Below are positions 8,821-21,344 of a DNA stretch of 25,379 nt, piece after piece. Numbering within the stretch: the stretch's first letter is position 1; each line of letters opens with the position of its first letter. The position numbers and the translations under genes were made by a program. Below the pieces are notes generated by a model. The model did no database searches, was not told where the DNA came from, and saw only the letters and a program-made list of their open reading frames with translations. The DNA lies in the NCBI GenBank assembly GCA_001931875.2, contig MSJH02000204.1:1-25379 (forward strand), in the 5' to 3' direction. The stretch is from Byssochlamys sp. IMV 00236. Its lineage: Eukaryota; Ascomycota; Eurotiomycetes; Eurotiales; Thermoascaceae.

Positions 8821-11800
8821 TAGTTGAAGAATTTGTCTAAGCTTTCACCCAGATGCGATTCGATAATAGAATTGGTCTGTTGTACCAATTTTTCAACACG
8901 GACGTCATCATCTTCCATGAGTTCAGCGAGGAAGGATATACTTTCAGCCAAGAATAATAACCATTCTTCACCAAGACGGTTGTAAAATTCTTGAATACAT
9001 AATAAGGCAGCTAATCTGATTTCAGGATCGTCTTCTCTAGTCTTTAACAGAACCTTGTGATTAAGAGGTTTCCATAGTGAGTCATTAGAGACCGTGACAG
9101 CCATCTGACCGATACAAGGAACGACATATGCTTTCATGCGGCTCAAGTAGTCAGCACTTGTACCCTTGGTAACAACTAGCAGTTGGTCAACAACAGGATC
9201 CATAATCTTTTCAAACTTGGCAGCACTCCACAAATTGTCGTTGTCATACAAGAATGATTTGTTGAGTGCGGACATGATATAATTCCAGAGAGCATCCACT
9301 TCTTGTTCTTCGCTCTTGTAGCTTTCCAATCGCATGATAACATCGTCAATCAAGTAGCCAAAGTAAGGAGTAAAGATAGACTTTAGTTTCTCCAAAAGAG
9401 CATCCGTTAACTTGTAAAAGAACAAGACTCGCTTTGATGTTTGTTCATCATCTGACAGCTCGTTCGTTGCCCAGTCAACGACCTTGAGGAACAATGGTTT
9501 GAATAACGTTTCGTTCAGCTTCATAACAAGGTCGAGGAATGCAGTGATAATAGAACCTTCCACTTCATCAGCATCAGCATCAGGGAACTCGGTCGTTCGT
9601 CGAATATCAAATGCAACAAGGAAAAACTTGAATAACTGCTTGTAATGCGAGGTCATCACGTCACGAGACATGGTACGGATCGCTTGAGATACCATGGTGC
9701 ATAATGTCAAAGTAGCATTCTTGCCGTTCTTTACAACCGTTCCAAAGTAATCAAATAGAGGATTCAACAAGATACGAGGTGGTACGTTCGTAGCCAATAG
9801 TGATAACACGTTCTTACTCTTGGCTTCAATCGCAGCTCTCTGAGTGTGTGCTGCGTCAAAGGTATAGATGGAAGGATGGAGTAGTCCATTGAGTAGCTTG
9901 GAAATATAAGGACTAATAAAGTGCGGCAACACTTGAACAACGGTTTCAAGTGCACCCACAACACTAAGCTGAAGAAGGTTGTTTGGATTCTCGGCCGTGA
10001 CTGTGATGTCCAGTAAGTTGATAACAATAGGCATGAGCTTGGGCAGATGAGGAACGGCTCGTGGTCCAACTGCTTGACAAATGACAGTTAAGCATACAAG
10101 ACTAGAAATCTGCAATTGTGCATTGGAAGATTGAAGACTGTCGGGACCAATGATGACAGGAATGGCAGAAGCGAATTGACCAGGATACAGAGTTCCCAAG
10201 ATCTTTGCAAGAGAGGCAATACAGAGTAAAGCGGATTGCTTATTGACAGCACGATCTTCTTCACCTGCCACACTTGTAGACTCCTTTTGAATAATATCGG
10301 TAAAGGTGTCCACCATGCCAACAAGTGTATCTTCATAGCCTTCGGGCGCATGTCCTTCAAATGAATTGATCTTTTCATTGAAAATGTTCAAGGCCTTGCG
10401 ACGAATAGAACTGTCAGCGTGATTAGATAATTCCTTGATTACATTGACAAAGACATCCAGAGAGAGAAGAGCATTGACTTTATCCAAGACGTCATAGACC
10501 ACCTTGAGAATACCTCTCCAGAATTTAGACACACTGGGGTTGGCACCTTCAGATACAGTATACGCGTCGCGATACTCGGTAAAGTAAGTGACGATCTTCA
10601 AAATGGCTGTAATACAGTCCAGATAGAAGGGCTGCATCGATTGAACAAAGTCTTCAGAAGCGTTGGTTTGAGCCATGATCTTGTTCAAATAACCCTTGGA
10701 AGACAATAGCTGTGCAATAAAGTTGAGAGTAGCAAGTTTGTACTGACGAAGCTGCTTGCTGTTGTGTTCGGCCAGATTGAACAAATGGGTATCCTCTGTC
10801 ATAGTATCATCTTCAGGCTTTTCATTGGGAAGAGCGAGTAGCCCGTTTAGAAGAGACAAGATGGCCTTCATCTGAGTCTTGGGAGCAAACTGTTGGCAGA
10901 TAACTAGACTGAATTCAGTAAGCGATTCAGCATCATTGCGGGCACCCTTGGCAAGTCTTTCTGTAAACTTCTCCAAGAGCAATGAGATAATGGCAAACAA
11001 GAATTCGTCTTCACCCAAGGTATGGATCAGGATAGTAAACAATCGAAGACGTCTGTGTTTAGGAATATGGAACAAGGCATCAACAAACACCTTGATGATG
11101 GGTCTAACTTCCAAAACAAGAGCGGTTTCATCGTCATTGTTGCTCTTTCTGCTAGAAACTACAAGTGGTGGCAGAATCTTTTCCATGGTTTGCTGAATGA
11201 CTTGGAAACTGTAATTGTCGTCTTGTCGTAAAACATTGGCGCCCATAAAAGTAAAGAGAGGCATAATGTTGTGTAAGACGCATTCGGGGTACATGGAGGC
11301 AATATTGGCCATCAGTAACAGTGCTTGATTATGTGTCTGTGGGTTGCCGGTGATACGGATACATTGAACAACAACATCCACTCGAAGGGCTGATTCCTCG
11401 ACCTTGACGCCCCGTTCTTCAGCATGATGAATGATGTGAGTGAGTGCAGCCATGAGTAACTGGTTAATGTACTCCAAAGATACAGGAGAATCACGGAGAT
11501 CTGCATTGACCATGGCAGTCAAAACTTCAAATAATGATTTCACAAGAGTTTCATCTTCGGCAATGGTCTTGGATTCAATAAGTTCAAGCAAGGTGACAAG
11601 TTCATAAAGATCCACGACGACGGGGGCTTTTGTAGGCTTAGTTCTAGCACGCTTTGAGGTAGATTGTGCACCTACAGCGACAGGAGCGCCCAAGAGATGT
11701 CTAGCAGCAGCCATGAGCATGCCATCAAACATCTTGGCAGGAACTTCAATGTTTGCCAACACGTTCTTGGAGGCACGAACATCATTCTGAACACCATTGG

Positions 11801-14800
11801 TGGCAATATCAATCAGAGTAGAAAAGATCACTTCGCGGGCTTCATTGCTCATGGCAGCGAAAAATTCGGGAGTGATTTGTTCTAAAGCATAGCGGCGAGT
11901 AGATACCTGCCAGCCTTCTTCATCTTCACCGTCCAATTTATCCTTGTTTGCTAGTAAGCGCAAAAAGAGAGGTAATGTCTTGTCATTTCTAGCACCAAGC
12001 TCTGGAGCATTGCATGGTAAGTACATGCGAATAAGATATGACACGAGAGCAGTGCTTTCTGCTGTACGTGGTTGATCGAGTGTTTTTTCCAACAAGGGAT
12101 AAAGAAGTTGGAGTTTCAATGGACTATCGATAGTATCCAACATCTTGAGCATGTCTATTTTAAGTTGTATCAAGGGGGCCTGAATGACGTGTCGAATAAG
12201 GAAAGTAAGTGTGTGTGTCTTTCTCGTCTTGTACGTCTTGTTGGAGGCTTCACAAAGGGCAAGGTATTCTTTGAACACGCGAGTGATGTAGGTAGGGTCT
12301 TTGCTTATTTCGTCGTTTCTGTACCATAAGAAATCAACAAGATGAGCAGCTTCGTTAGAAGTAAGCGAAGCAATGTCAGCGCCTTGATTGTATATAGCAT
12401 CTGCAGGAAGAATGGAGGCTTTGACTGAGTTGCGTTTGACAGTTTGAGATGACTCGCCTTCTAATGTAGTGTCATATACCTTTGAACCGTAAGGCAGGCC
12501 TTGTGATCTATAGCCAAGTCTGATATGCTCCAAACAACGCAAGGCTTGTGTGCGAACAGAGGTATTTGTGTCAGCAAGGTTAGGGAATAAAGCAGGAACC
12601 AAATGCTGGAAATCTAATTTCTTGGGAGCATCAATGTAAACCTGCAAATAGCCTACCACTACTTGGAGAGTACGGGCTCGAACAACAGTCGAATGGCGGG
12701 AATCAGTCCAGACAGCGGTAAAGAATCGTAGAGCATCATTCTTGAGCTGCTTGTCAATAAGCAAAGTAACCATAGATTCGAATGAAGACACGGTGGGCCC
12801 TTCGAGGAAGACAGTGAACAATTTCTTAACAATACGTGCGTATTCATTATGAGCATTTGTCCAGTCAATGTTCTCTTCGAATCTAATAAGAGAACTGACA
12901 AGGTTTTTCAGCACAAATTGAGCGAGCTGCATCAGAGTTGAAGCTGTGGTGTCATCTACATTTTTCAATTGCTTGATAAACTCCTTGGAAGGCAAGCTTG
13001 ATGACTCAGCAGATAGTTCATTTGGCATTTGCGTAGTATAGAACAAGTGGTTTTGCTTTTGCACAATCGATGTTGAAATAGCATCCAATACTTGGTTGTA
13101 TGTAGCATATTGTTTTTTACCAGATACAATCGTAACAGCTAATCCAAGAACCAAGAGAGCAATGATTCTATCTACCTTCAGAGGGCTTTCGACCAAGCTA
13201 ACCCAGAATCCTAAATAAGCCGAGTTTTGACCTTGTTTGATTACATCTGCTTGAAGCTTAATAAACTTGACTGGTACATCAAACATATCATCAGATTTCG
13301 AAGCGGATTTGAAATGCTCAATCATCGTAGCTACAATGAGATCAGCTTGCAATTGAACACCTTCCACTTGCTTTAATAAAGCAGAGAGATTCTTGGCAGA
13401 AGCGGTAAAAATGAATCTGCTCAAGATACAAGCGACCTTTCCATCCTGTTTGGGGTATTTGCTGATAAAATCCGTCAACAAAAACTTGATGATAGCAACG
13501 GTGTCTTTGGTGTTTGTCGCGTGGCGTTCTTTTAAAAGGTCGTTTAAAGCAGAAATAATCTTGTCGGCAGGAACATGATTCAAGAGGTGATGAGGTGCTT
13601 CTTCAATAACAAACTTCAAAAGAGGACCAAAGTTACCCAAGCAGCTAGAGAGTGCATCTTCAAACATGTCAGAGCTTTGTGCTAAAGGATTAGAGGAATC
13701 GTCAATGATGGAGATGAGCTTCTTGATGGCCAAAATGCGATTCGTGGGTGAAGGGCTATTCAAGCAAAGGTAGAGCGTCGTGTTGGCCTCAGGAATGACT
13801 TCATGTCTTGTACCCTTGAAAGCAGCAGAGGTGAATTCATAAAGATTGGCTGCAAGTGTAGCATCGTCCTTGGCCTTGGACAACCGAGTATCCAAAACTG
13901 AATCAAGTTCTTCAATATATCGCTGAGAGACCATTGCTAAAAGAGGTTGGAACTTTGCAATATATTCGCTTCTTTCTTGCTCTGAACCCTTGGTGGCAAT
14001 CGCGAGATGTCCATCCATGATGATATTACACAGAAACTTGATGTTGTCGGAAGATAAATAACCTTTGGTGACAAGAGTATCTAGGATTTCCAAGTTTTTG
14101 GCGTATTGACAAATGGCTGGTAAAAATATTTCAAAGAATCGCTCGGTGGCGTATTTATCTGCAATTTGTAGGATAGCATTGTCAAATCTGGAGCTTCCAA
14201 TGATATGCTTGGCTGCCTTTTGTGAGATAGACACGAATGCTTCTTGTGTTTGACAGATATGCACAAGGGTCAATAAACAATAGGTGTAGCAGCTCTTTTT
14301 ATAATTTTTCACCATGGCTTCAGCAAGAGCACGAGATCCTTCAGTGCTGAAAGTGGTTTTTGAAGATAGCTGAGAGAGGATCATGTAACTTGCAATCTGT
14401 AACTCTGGCTGATGCTTTGCATGAAGACCATCAATAACATGAGGAGTGAGAGCAGTGACAGCATCAACGCTTGTAGCTGGAATCTGTTTGATAAATTCTG
14501 TCATGATGGCTGTGTAGAATGAATACAAGGTCGAGAATGGGACTAGAGCTTTCGTAACCATGTTGCAAATAAAGTCAAAGATGTATCTATTCTTGATCAT
14601 CTTCTTTACCAAAATAGAGCGTTCCAAAGGAAGCAAGCTTTTCTTGATGGGCAATAAAAATTCCCATGGTGATTTTGCACTATAAACGATTAGTATACTT
14701 GTTCATTATGCATCCGCAGCTATAGACTTACGGAATATTCAGGATAGAAATCATCTTGACAAATGATTTTGTTTCATGATAAGGCAAAATACACTTGAGA

Positions 14801-15247
14801 ACTGATTCAATGTTGAAATCTTCGACACGAAAGCGACGAATAAGATATTCTAATACTTTTCCAGAAGGTTTCAAGAGGAAATAAGGTGAAAGTTGACATA
14901 AAAAGGCATTGATGCTTGCATCAAGCTTGTCATTTTCTTCTCTTGTCTAATTATAACGTTATTCTACAAGATCTATAGCAAATATAGCTAATACTTACTT
15001 GAAGAAGTCTATCGACTGATTTCATTTTTTCAGAAAAGAGAGTCTTCTCAAAGGGAGCAAACTTGTCGTCGAGAATGACTAATTCCATAATACCATTGTA
15101 AGCAATGGAATATATTGTTTCCAGATCCTGATCAGCTGCTTCACGAGGTGTAAACAAGAAGGAAGGCCTTGTCTTTCTTGATGTCTCGGTTACATTGCGT
15201 AGATCAAGTGTACCGATCTGCTTTAGCTGCTGCTTCAGGGATGACAT
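8820..15247 (-). CDS. UTP10: U3 snoRNP / SSU processome protein UTP10 (HEATR1 family; 3 exons, 2107 aa)
   Basis: A very large HEAT/ARM-repeat scaffold of the t-UTP subcomplex. In yeast and animals it supports Pol I transcription and early 18S pre-rRNA processing in the nucleolus. The N-terminus MSSLKQQLKQIGTLDLRN, followed by RPSFLFTPREAADQDLETIY, is characteristic of the family. Helical repeats fill the middle, and the C-terminal ~300 residues match the BP28CT region (from about KLNETLFKPLFLKVVDWA), closing with HLGESLDKFF. Exons on the minus strand: 15247-14999, 14946-14732, 14679-8820. Phases join as LLQ/TREEND and NIP/AKSPWEF. The length is nearer human HEATR1 (2144 aa) than yeast Utp10 (1769 aa). 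A KRARTKPTK basic stretch (about 11640-11670) could be a nuclear-localisation signal. There is no break in the long exon. Confidence 0.96.
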
Positions 15248-15857
15248 GGTTAAAGAAAAAAAAATATATATATAAAAAGCAAGAAGTCAGCATAAAAAGA
15301 AGAGCCAAGCCACAGGAGGTTTTCTCTGTGTAACGAGTATATCTCAAAAAGCTTATTTTCACAAATGTGCCAAACAACAAACAATGAAAACGGGCCCTTT
15401 TTATCTCTTACAAATACTTTAGGAGGCTTCTTGGTCATATTTGTATCAATTGCCTCTCATTTGTCGTCACTCTTAACCAAAAGATGAAGAGATGCATTGA
15501 AATACTTTGTGTGTATACCTTCGTTTTCTTTTATTACACCCTTCCTTTGTAGAAGCATTGATGACTTTGTATCTTTATCTGGTTGATGAATACTCACTTG
15601 TTAATAGAATAATCATCTTGTTTTGATTTATACACAGCGTATTGATGTGTTTAGTAGAGCATACACATACACTTTCTAATTCATATAAAGAGCCATTTAC
15701 TCTTTTAAATAATAGTATCATCCATTTAAGGAAACATAAATGATATACCTGTCTTTATTTCAATTAACAAAGACTCTTGCCCTTTATTCTCATTGATATA
15801 TATATATATATATATATCCAAGTTTTACTCAATTATTATTCATCTTTCTTTTAAGTG
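15248..15857. other. Divergent intergenic region between UTP10 and the accessory gene
   Basis: Contains the UTP10 leader and promoter (minus) and the promoter of the plus-strand gene at 15858. A (TA)n tract occupies about 15796-15817, roughly 40 nt before that ATG, and may act as a TATA region. A segment at about 15286-15400 resembles one at about 17575-17690 (see findings). A 62-codon minus-strand ORF (15250-15438) abutting the UTP10 start is Phe/Leu-rich and probably chance. Confidence 0.5.
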
Positions 15858-17123
15858 ATGGCTGATACACTAAACATCACCAAAGAAAGAGCCTTGTGCA
15901 TACTTTTCTGCAAAGAATATAATCAAGAAAATATAAAGCAACTTGTCAAAAGAATTCAAGATCTTAAAGATATGGATGTTTGCTATATAAACGATCCAAG
16001 GGAGCCCGTTATAGTACCGCTTGATCGTATCCTTTTGAATCCATACAAGTATCAGAGATACACCGTTCCCAGAACTGGCGATAACGAGATCCAAAATCGA
16101 CTAACAAAAACAAACCTTGGTATATATTAGATACTCTCAAATAAACACATTTACCAATTAGACGCTACATAGCCTCTAGCAAAATGATTGAAAGATTCTT
16201 GAACGAGGTATTCTTGGCCGAAAGCCCATACAGTGATGATATATACGAGCGCAAAACAGTGACACTGAGACTTATGATGAACTCTTTAATCCCGTACAAC
16301 AAGACATTTGAAAAAAGAAGCGAGATAGCATTCATTCTTTGGTGCGCAGATCACAATGTTAGGTCTGTAAGAGAGATCAAGGTTCCAGAGTGTATTCTGT
16401 ACACATTAAAGCACGAATACAGAGGTACATAATGAGATAAGTTATGCATAGTGTACTTTTACTAAAGCTATTTATAGACAATGTGGCCAAGAACATTGCT
16501 TACATCTTGCCTTACCATCAGGAGCGCATAAAGTATTTGAAAAAAGAAGGCCACAAAATAGTAGGGTATTGCAGGAAATTTATAGTAAACAAGGACAGAA
16601 ATGTCAGAACAAGATTAATGCAACGAATGGTCAATGCATTATTTGAACGATCTTTGGTTGAAAAGGTATTTGTTTCACCTTGCGTCTCAACATTTGGTTC
16701 GATTGCCACAAGAGATAGAGGGTTCTACGAACGAATGGAAGACCCTGCACACGTGGCGGGTGATATGAAGGGTTGGCTGCCATAATTAACAAAGTATACC
16801 TGAATAACTCTTTCATTAGATCTACTTGCATACATCTCTGCAACAGAAAAGGTGTATCTTGTTGTGTTTGATCTTGCTAGTCTGACCACGGATAAGGATG
16901 ACCTTTTAAATTTTGTTGGGTAAGTAGATGCGCTTTTGATCAAGTGTAGAAATCTAATAGTGTAATATTTAATAGGGAAAACAAGAACTTGCAAGGAATA
17001 ATAGTTGATAATATTCCAGCAAAGAACGAGTATCACTTTTTCACCAGATATCAACTTTTGAATGACCCAAACGCGTTAAATGATTTTGAAAGGAATCTTG
17101 CTCCCATCAAAAGATCAAAATAA
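15858..17123 (+). CDS. Accessory protein with serine-recombinase-like C-terminal half (5 exons, 351 aa)
   Basis: Not a characterised protein. Exons: 15858-16119, 16173-16424, 16478-16771, 16820-16919, 16976-17123. The third donor could instead be at 16760 (exon end 16759), also in frame, removing four residues. The ORF is uninterrupted once spliced, and AATAAA overlaps the TAA stop. The N-terminal half (1-171) is charged and helical, with no domain I know. From about residue 197 the order is HKIVGYCRKF, then RTRLMQRMVNALFERSLVEK, VFVSP, RDRGFYERM, VYLVVFDLASL and GIIVDN. This resembles a serine-recombinase catalytic core (GYxRxS, QxxxL, an R/DR motif, the dRLsR strand). The position of the catalytic Ser is Phe206. 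From memory, related hypothetical proteins with RKS here are abundant in Mucorales. The fold assignment is an inference; the gene model is well supported. Confidence 0.72.
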
Positions 17124-18203
17124 AAACAGTCTTCTATTACATGTCATATGTCTCTTATAGTTTCTAAGCCTCGTATTCTTGAAGTTAACTATGACCTAGC
17201 CGATTTCTCAAAAAGTGATGTTTATAAGTCTATCACACGCGTCGACATTTCATTCTCTTTTTGCTCTTTACACAAAAAAGAACACTCAATGCGATAAAAG
17301 TTTCAATCTACTTGTGACAAAGTCTTTAGCAAAGAGCGTTTGCTTACTTTATATATATATATTTCATAAAGACACACAAAGCCTGCACAAATAGTACGCA
17401 TTCCCTCGACTCATTTATCATGGAAAACCCAATTCTGACTTTTATGACAAGAGTCCCCCTATGTAGAGACTTTAAAAATAAGGAAACGCGTTGACTTTAA
17501 TAGGAATAAGGTACCCACAAGCTTACTATTCCAAGTGTAGTCTCGTGTACCTAAGAACATGACCAAAATTGGAGATTCAGCATAAAAGGGAAAACCAAGC
17601 CACAACAGGAAATTTTAAACTTTTCAGGAATAAGCTGCACATGATTTCAAGTGTTTATGTAAGCAACAACACTTAAAAACGGTTGTCCCAAACATTGAAT
17701 GACCTTGTTGGACTCATTTGGTTTTAATGAGTCGCCTTTTATTGTTTCTATAAACAAAGCTACAAGTAGTATTGAATGGCATCCTCATCAGAATAAAAAA
17801 TAAAAAAAACTGAATCCATTTATGGATGACGAATTCCTTTGCTTCGGTGACCTGAACTCTCTCGTGTAATACACAGTAAAGGATATTCATGACTACACTT
17901 TGGCGTGAAAATCGCACTCATTTTTTGTAAGCCCATACTGTGACCAAAGGGAAACCAAGTCATTCTCAGCTAGCCACACTAAAAGCGGAATCTCTTTCTA
18001 AAAAGATTTTTTTTTTTTTTTTTGGGCAAAAGGAATGGTACGGAAAGGTATAGGGTCTCCGAAACCTTATTAAAAAAAACCATGGTTACAATTTCATCAT
18101 CAGATCCCAGACTGTGACAAAATGATTTAATTTACTGTCTGATTAAGATTAAATAAACCTTTTCTTTTTTCTTTCTTCTTTTTCGTACTTTTTTCTTTTT
18201 CTT
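17124..18203. other. Intergenic region with T tract and pyrimidine leader
   Basis: No supported gene. The region contains a TA-rich stretch near 17352-17361, a segment at about 17575-17690 resembling 15286-15400, a 17-nt T run at 18007-18023, and from about 18162 a strongly pyrimidine-rich leader (ttttctttcttctttttc) running into the start codon at 18204. The minus-strand ORF at 17714-17917 is unremarkable. Confidence 0.5.
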
Positions 18204-19208
18204 ATGCATCTTTCATCTTTTATAAATCACCAAACACAAGAGCCAAACATAATGCATACTACCGTGGCAACCATTCATAATAATAATAATAATAATAATA
18301 TGATGGAACCACCAACATATAATAATCAGCTGAAAGACCTATTTAGGCACTCAGTTGCATCTACAGCTACAACAGTGACATCGACGAGTAATTCAACACA
18401 ACGCCTAAGCACCACTAGTCTATCAGAAGATGATTATTGTAAGTTTAGTTTCGGGATTATCGGGGAGTTAATTCAACAGGAACATTAAATAACAATAAAC
18501 ATTGTCATAGGCCCAAGACATAGCACTAGTAGCAGTCATCATAGTCACCATAGTAGCAATAATAACCATTCTATAAAAAGCAAAATTCTCAGCAAAATAC
18601 AATCAAAGAGAGAAGAGAATGCTATAGCGATTGACCCATGGTGTATATCTATTCGATATGCACTTGAGCACTCCATTTGTTCAGATTGGATGTATAAATA
18701 TGAAACCCCTACATTTACGTTTACAAAATCATGGAAGAAGAGATATTTTGTGTTGGTGGATAGAATTGTTTATGCGTTCAAATCAACAAAGCCGACCAGT
18801 CCAGCAAAAGAGCACTTTGTGTTGACAGCAGACACGTTTGTTTTTGTCACGGAAGAATTTAAAAAGGGATATGTTATTGAACTAAGGAAACCACACTTTA
18901 AATGGTATATCCGGTGTGATTCAGTCAATCAAATGAAACAGTGGTTGGAACTCATGAAAAAGATAGTTGCATGTATCAAGATTGGATATAATGGTTTATT
19001 GACTCACTCGATACTATCCTCCATTAAATTGACAGATGATTACAAGATACTCATACCTCAATCCTATCCAAAGACGCGTCCTTCTTCTCATTACTCCAGA
19101 AGGTCTATGGCTGACATACCCGATTGGGAAACAATGATTATCCCACCACAGTTACCTCCTCCTCGAACAAAACCACCACCAGTCCCTTTACCTACTGTTT
19201 CCGAATAA
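18204..19208 (+). CDS. PH-domain protein (2 exons, 310 aa)
   Basis: Exons are 18204-18438 and 18511-19208, with the donor GTAAGT inside a Tyr-Cys codon pair (DDY/C). Residues 1-110 are low complexity: a poly-Asn run from an AAT microsatellite, Ser/Thr-rich sequence, then a His/Ser/Asn-rich stretch just after the splice junction. A pleckstrin-homology domain fills about 137-232. It has the first-strand WKKRYFVLVD signature (153-162), YVIELRKPHFKWYIRCDS, and the C-terminal helix with the invariant Trp223 (QMKQWLELMKK). The tail (about 287-310) is proline-rich (PPQLPPPR, PPPVPLP), a possible SH3-binding segment. The likely role is membrane or phosphoinositide targeting, or scaffolding in signalling. 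I cannot name an ortholog. The ligand is unknown; basic residues KSWKKR sit where phosphoinositides usually bind. Confidence 0.85.
18278..18300 (+). repeat. AAT trinucleotide microsatellite within coding sequence
   Basis: About seven TAA/AAT units encode seven consecutive Asn in the PH-domain protein. This is an expected site of length variation between strains. Confidence 0.8.
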
Positions 19209-20260
19209 TTTGTATATTTTTATTTATTCTATTTGTTATTATTTTATTATGGTACATTGTATATTAATTTCATAAGAGCTCCTTCCCCCCTTTTGTACAT
19301 TTAACAACAATAAACATTTTTTGTCTTTTTTACTAATAATAAAATATAATGTATCACATAATCAGTTTGACATCATCTTGTAGTAATCATTATTCTAAAG
19401 TCTTCTTCAATGGACTCATTTTATAAGTGATTCTCATTTCCTTAATTAAATCATTTCTATATCTATATTGTACACTATCAGTGGAATCATTTCTAAAAAT
19501 ATCCATCACCCGTTTGAAGTGTGGGTATCTAAGCAATGACTAATTACTTTTACGTACATTTATATACCATAGCTATTATACCTCTTATCTAAATAACCTT
19601 GTCATACTTATTATAAATCATCGGCACTTCTTTATAAAGGAAAAACTTCCCAGGTTACTATCATGATGTGTAGCAGGTTGTACATTTGAGTAATGAAAAA
19701 GCTATATCAAAAAGCTTTACTCAAGGACTGAATATGTATGATTCATGATGTTCTATAGTTTGCACAATTCTATTTTTGTGTTTTATCACAAACTAGCCCA
19801 AAATCATTAAAGCCTCTGATTAGAGCTGAGTTTCTAATTGTCCAATGTTCCCCAATCGTTCTTTCCGTTAAGGAATTTTCGCATAGAAAAAAATTCTCTG
19901 TCATTCGGATTCTTTACGGTAACTACAGTCCACCAAACGTACTAGTGTAATTTATAAACTATATGGATGAAATCTTTGTATACCCTTTGTGTGAGGACAA
20001 ACTTTTATTGCCATTTCTTGATTCGCCTTTTGTTGTAAATCGGCCTTTCCTGGTATTCTTATAAACACTCCAGATCAACACAAGTACAGCAATATGGCCT
20101 TTATTTCAAACATCAGAGTATCTTCAGCAATACAGCACCGTAAAATTTTATTGCGCGCACCTACGACTTTTCCAAACTGTGTTGCTGAATAAATCAAATT
20201 GCATAGCCGAAAGATTTTCCAGCCCAGCTATTTTGTGCGACTCTTGACAGTTTAGCCAAA
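19209..20260. other. AT-rich intergenic stretch
   Basis: Starts with the PH-gene 3' region, with AATAAA at 19309-19314 about 100 nt after the stop. I see no coding region. A hairpin with arms TTGAGTA and TACTCAA plus an inner AAGCT/AGCTT pairing lies at 19686-19724. Confidence 0.45.
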
Positions 20261-21344
20261 TATAAAAGGCGGGGCTCTTTTGTTTTACATAGTAGCTCAT
20301 CTTTGGGTTTCTTCTCTTTAGAGCAACACATTTAAATGCATGTATTAGTCATCTTATAATAATAGACATCCTTGACATACTTTGGAACCATTACCTACTT
20401 CATTAAGATAGTCAACGCATACTTATGATTACCTTCCTATGATTCATTTTTTGAAAGCGGTTTTGTGTCCCTCTATTTTTATATGGGCAAAGTTAGAAAA
20501 TGCGCACAACTCAATGAGAAGAGGAACAGAATTGTATCCAATTTTAATTGCTGAGATGAATCCAAGAATGAGAAATACAAAGAGACTAACCACAAAACAC
20601 GTACATATAACGCGTCATACCCAGTTCTCATGGGTCGCGATGAATTCATGCTTTTTGTGATATTGAGTTTCTTTTGTGTTATAGTGACTATATCATAAAA
20701 ATGTGCGAGGGAGAAGGACGTCAAGAACCAGCCAAAATTATTACGGATGGATTAACAAGAAAGCAAAAACCGTAAAACAACAACGCTCAAATCAATACCA
20801 GCAAACAAACGTCAAGTGATCAACTTTTTGAAATCTGTTTCTTTTGTTACTGCTACAGATGTTCAAAAGATCAGGCTTTTTAACATGGATCAATATGTCA
20901 TCAGTCACGCAGTCTATATATTGTAGACGAACGCTTTTCATTTCAAAGCAGCTTGAAATCACTGAGAAATCGAACGATGGATGGACTTTGGTTAAAATAT
21001 GTAGCAAACGCATTTCAAACGCTTATAAAGGGGACAACTGATACTGAAAGTAATGCTTAAGCATTGGTTGAAAACTTGAATTTAGCTTACGAAACAAAAT
21101 CAAATTGACCTGAATGAGTTGTAACTGAGTTTTAGACAGAAGAAAAGGAATAAAAATAGAAATGTAATGTCTGCTTTATTCAATAAATCTGTGGGATATT
21201 TATGCCATTTGGATATACATAGTTGTTTGATATTCGATAAGTATATGGTTAACTTGGATTCCATATTCGTCTTTGGATCCGTTCTCTGCTTTAGTCATTT
21301 GGCGCAACACTGCTTTTTCATCACACAAAGGGCACTGCAAAATT
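20261..21344. other. Region with orphan TATA boxes and no clear gene
   Basis: TATAAAAG at 20261-20268 is followed by a CT-rich stretch near 20308-20321, and TATAAAG lies at 21024-21030, both on the plus strand. Short ORFs occur on both strands (plus 20439-20660 and 20844-21041, minus 20479-20724 and 20792-21013). None has recognisable motifs or a consistent splice plan, and overlapping openness on both strands argues against any one of them. These may be remnants of dead genes. Confidence 0.3.

Noticed and set aside
9764..14266. Numerous 60-105 codon ORFs inside the UTP10 long exon on both strands
   Set aside because: All overlap an unbroken, family-matching UTP10 exon and have no motifs of their own.
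15250..15438. 62-codon minus ORF ending just before the UTP10 ATG (possible N-terminal extension or uORF)
   Set aside because: It ends in a stop before the ATG, and its Phe-rich C-terminus is encoded by A/T-rich leader. UTP10 homologs start with the MSSLKQQL-type sequence.
19686..19724. Hairpin with TTGAGTA/TACTCAA arms as a terminator or regulatory element
   Set aside because: Short, bulged and isolated in AT-rich DNA, where such pairings are frequent; kept only as a note in the intergenic entry.
20439..20660. 73-codon plus ORF downstream of the TATA box at 20261
   Set aside because: The overlapping minus-strand ORF is equally open, there is no recognisable motif, and the ATG is about 170 nt from the TATA box with earlier ATGs between.
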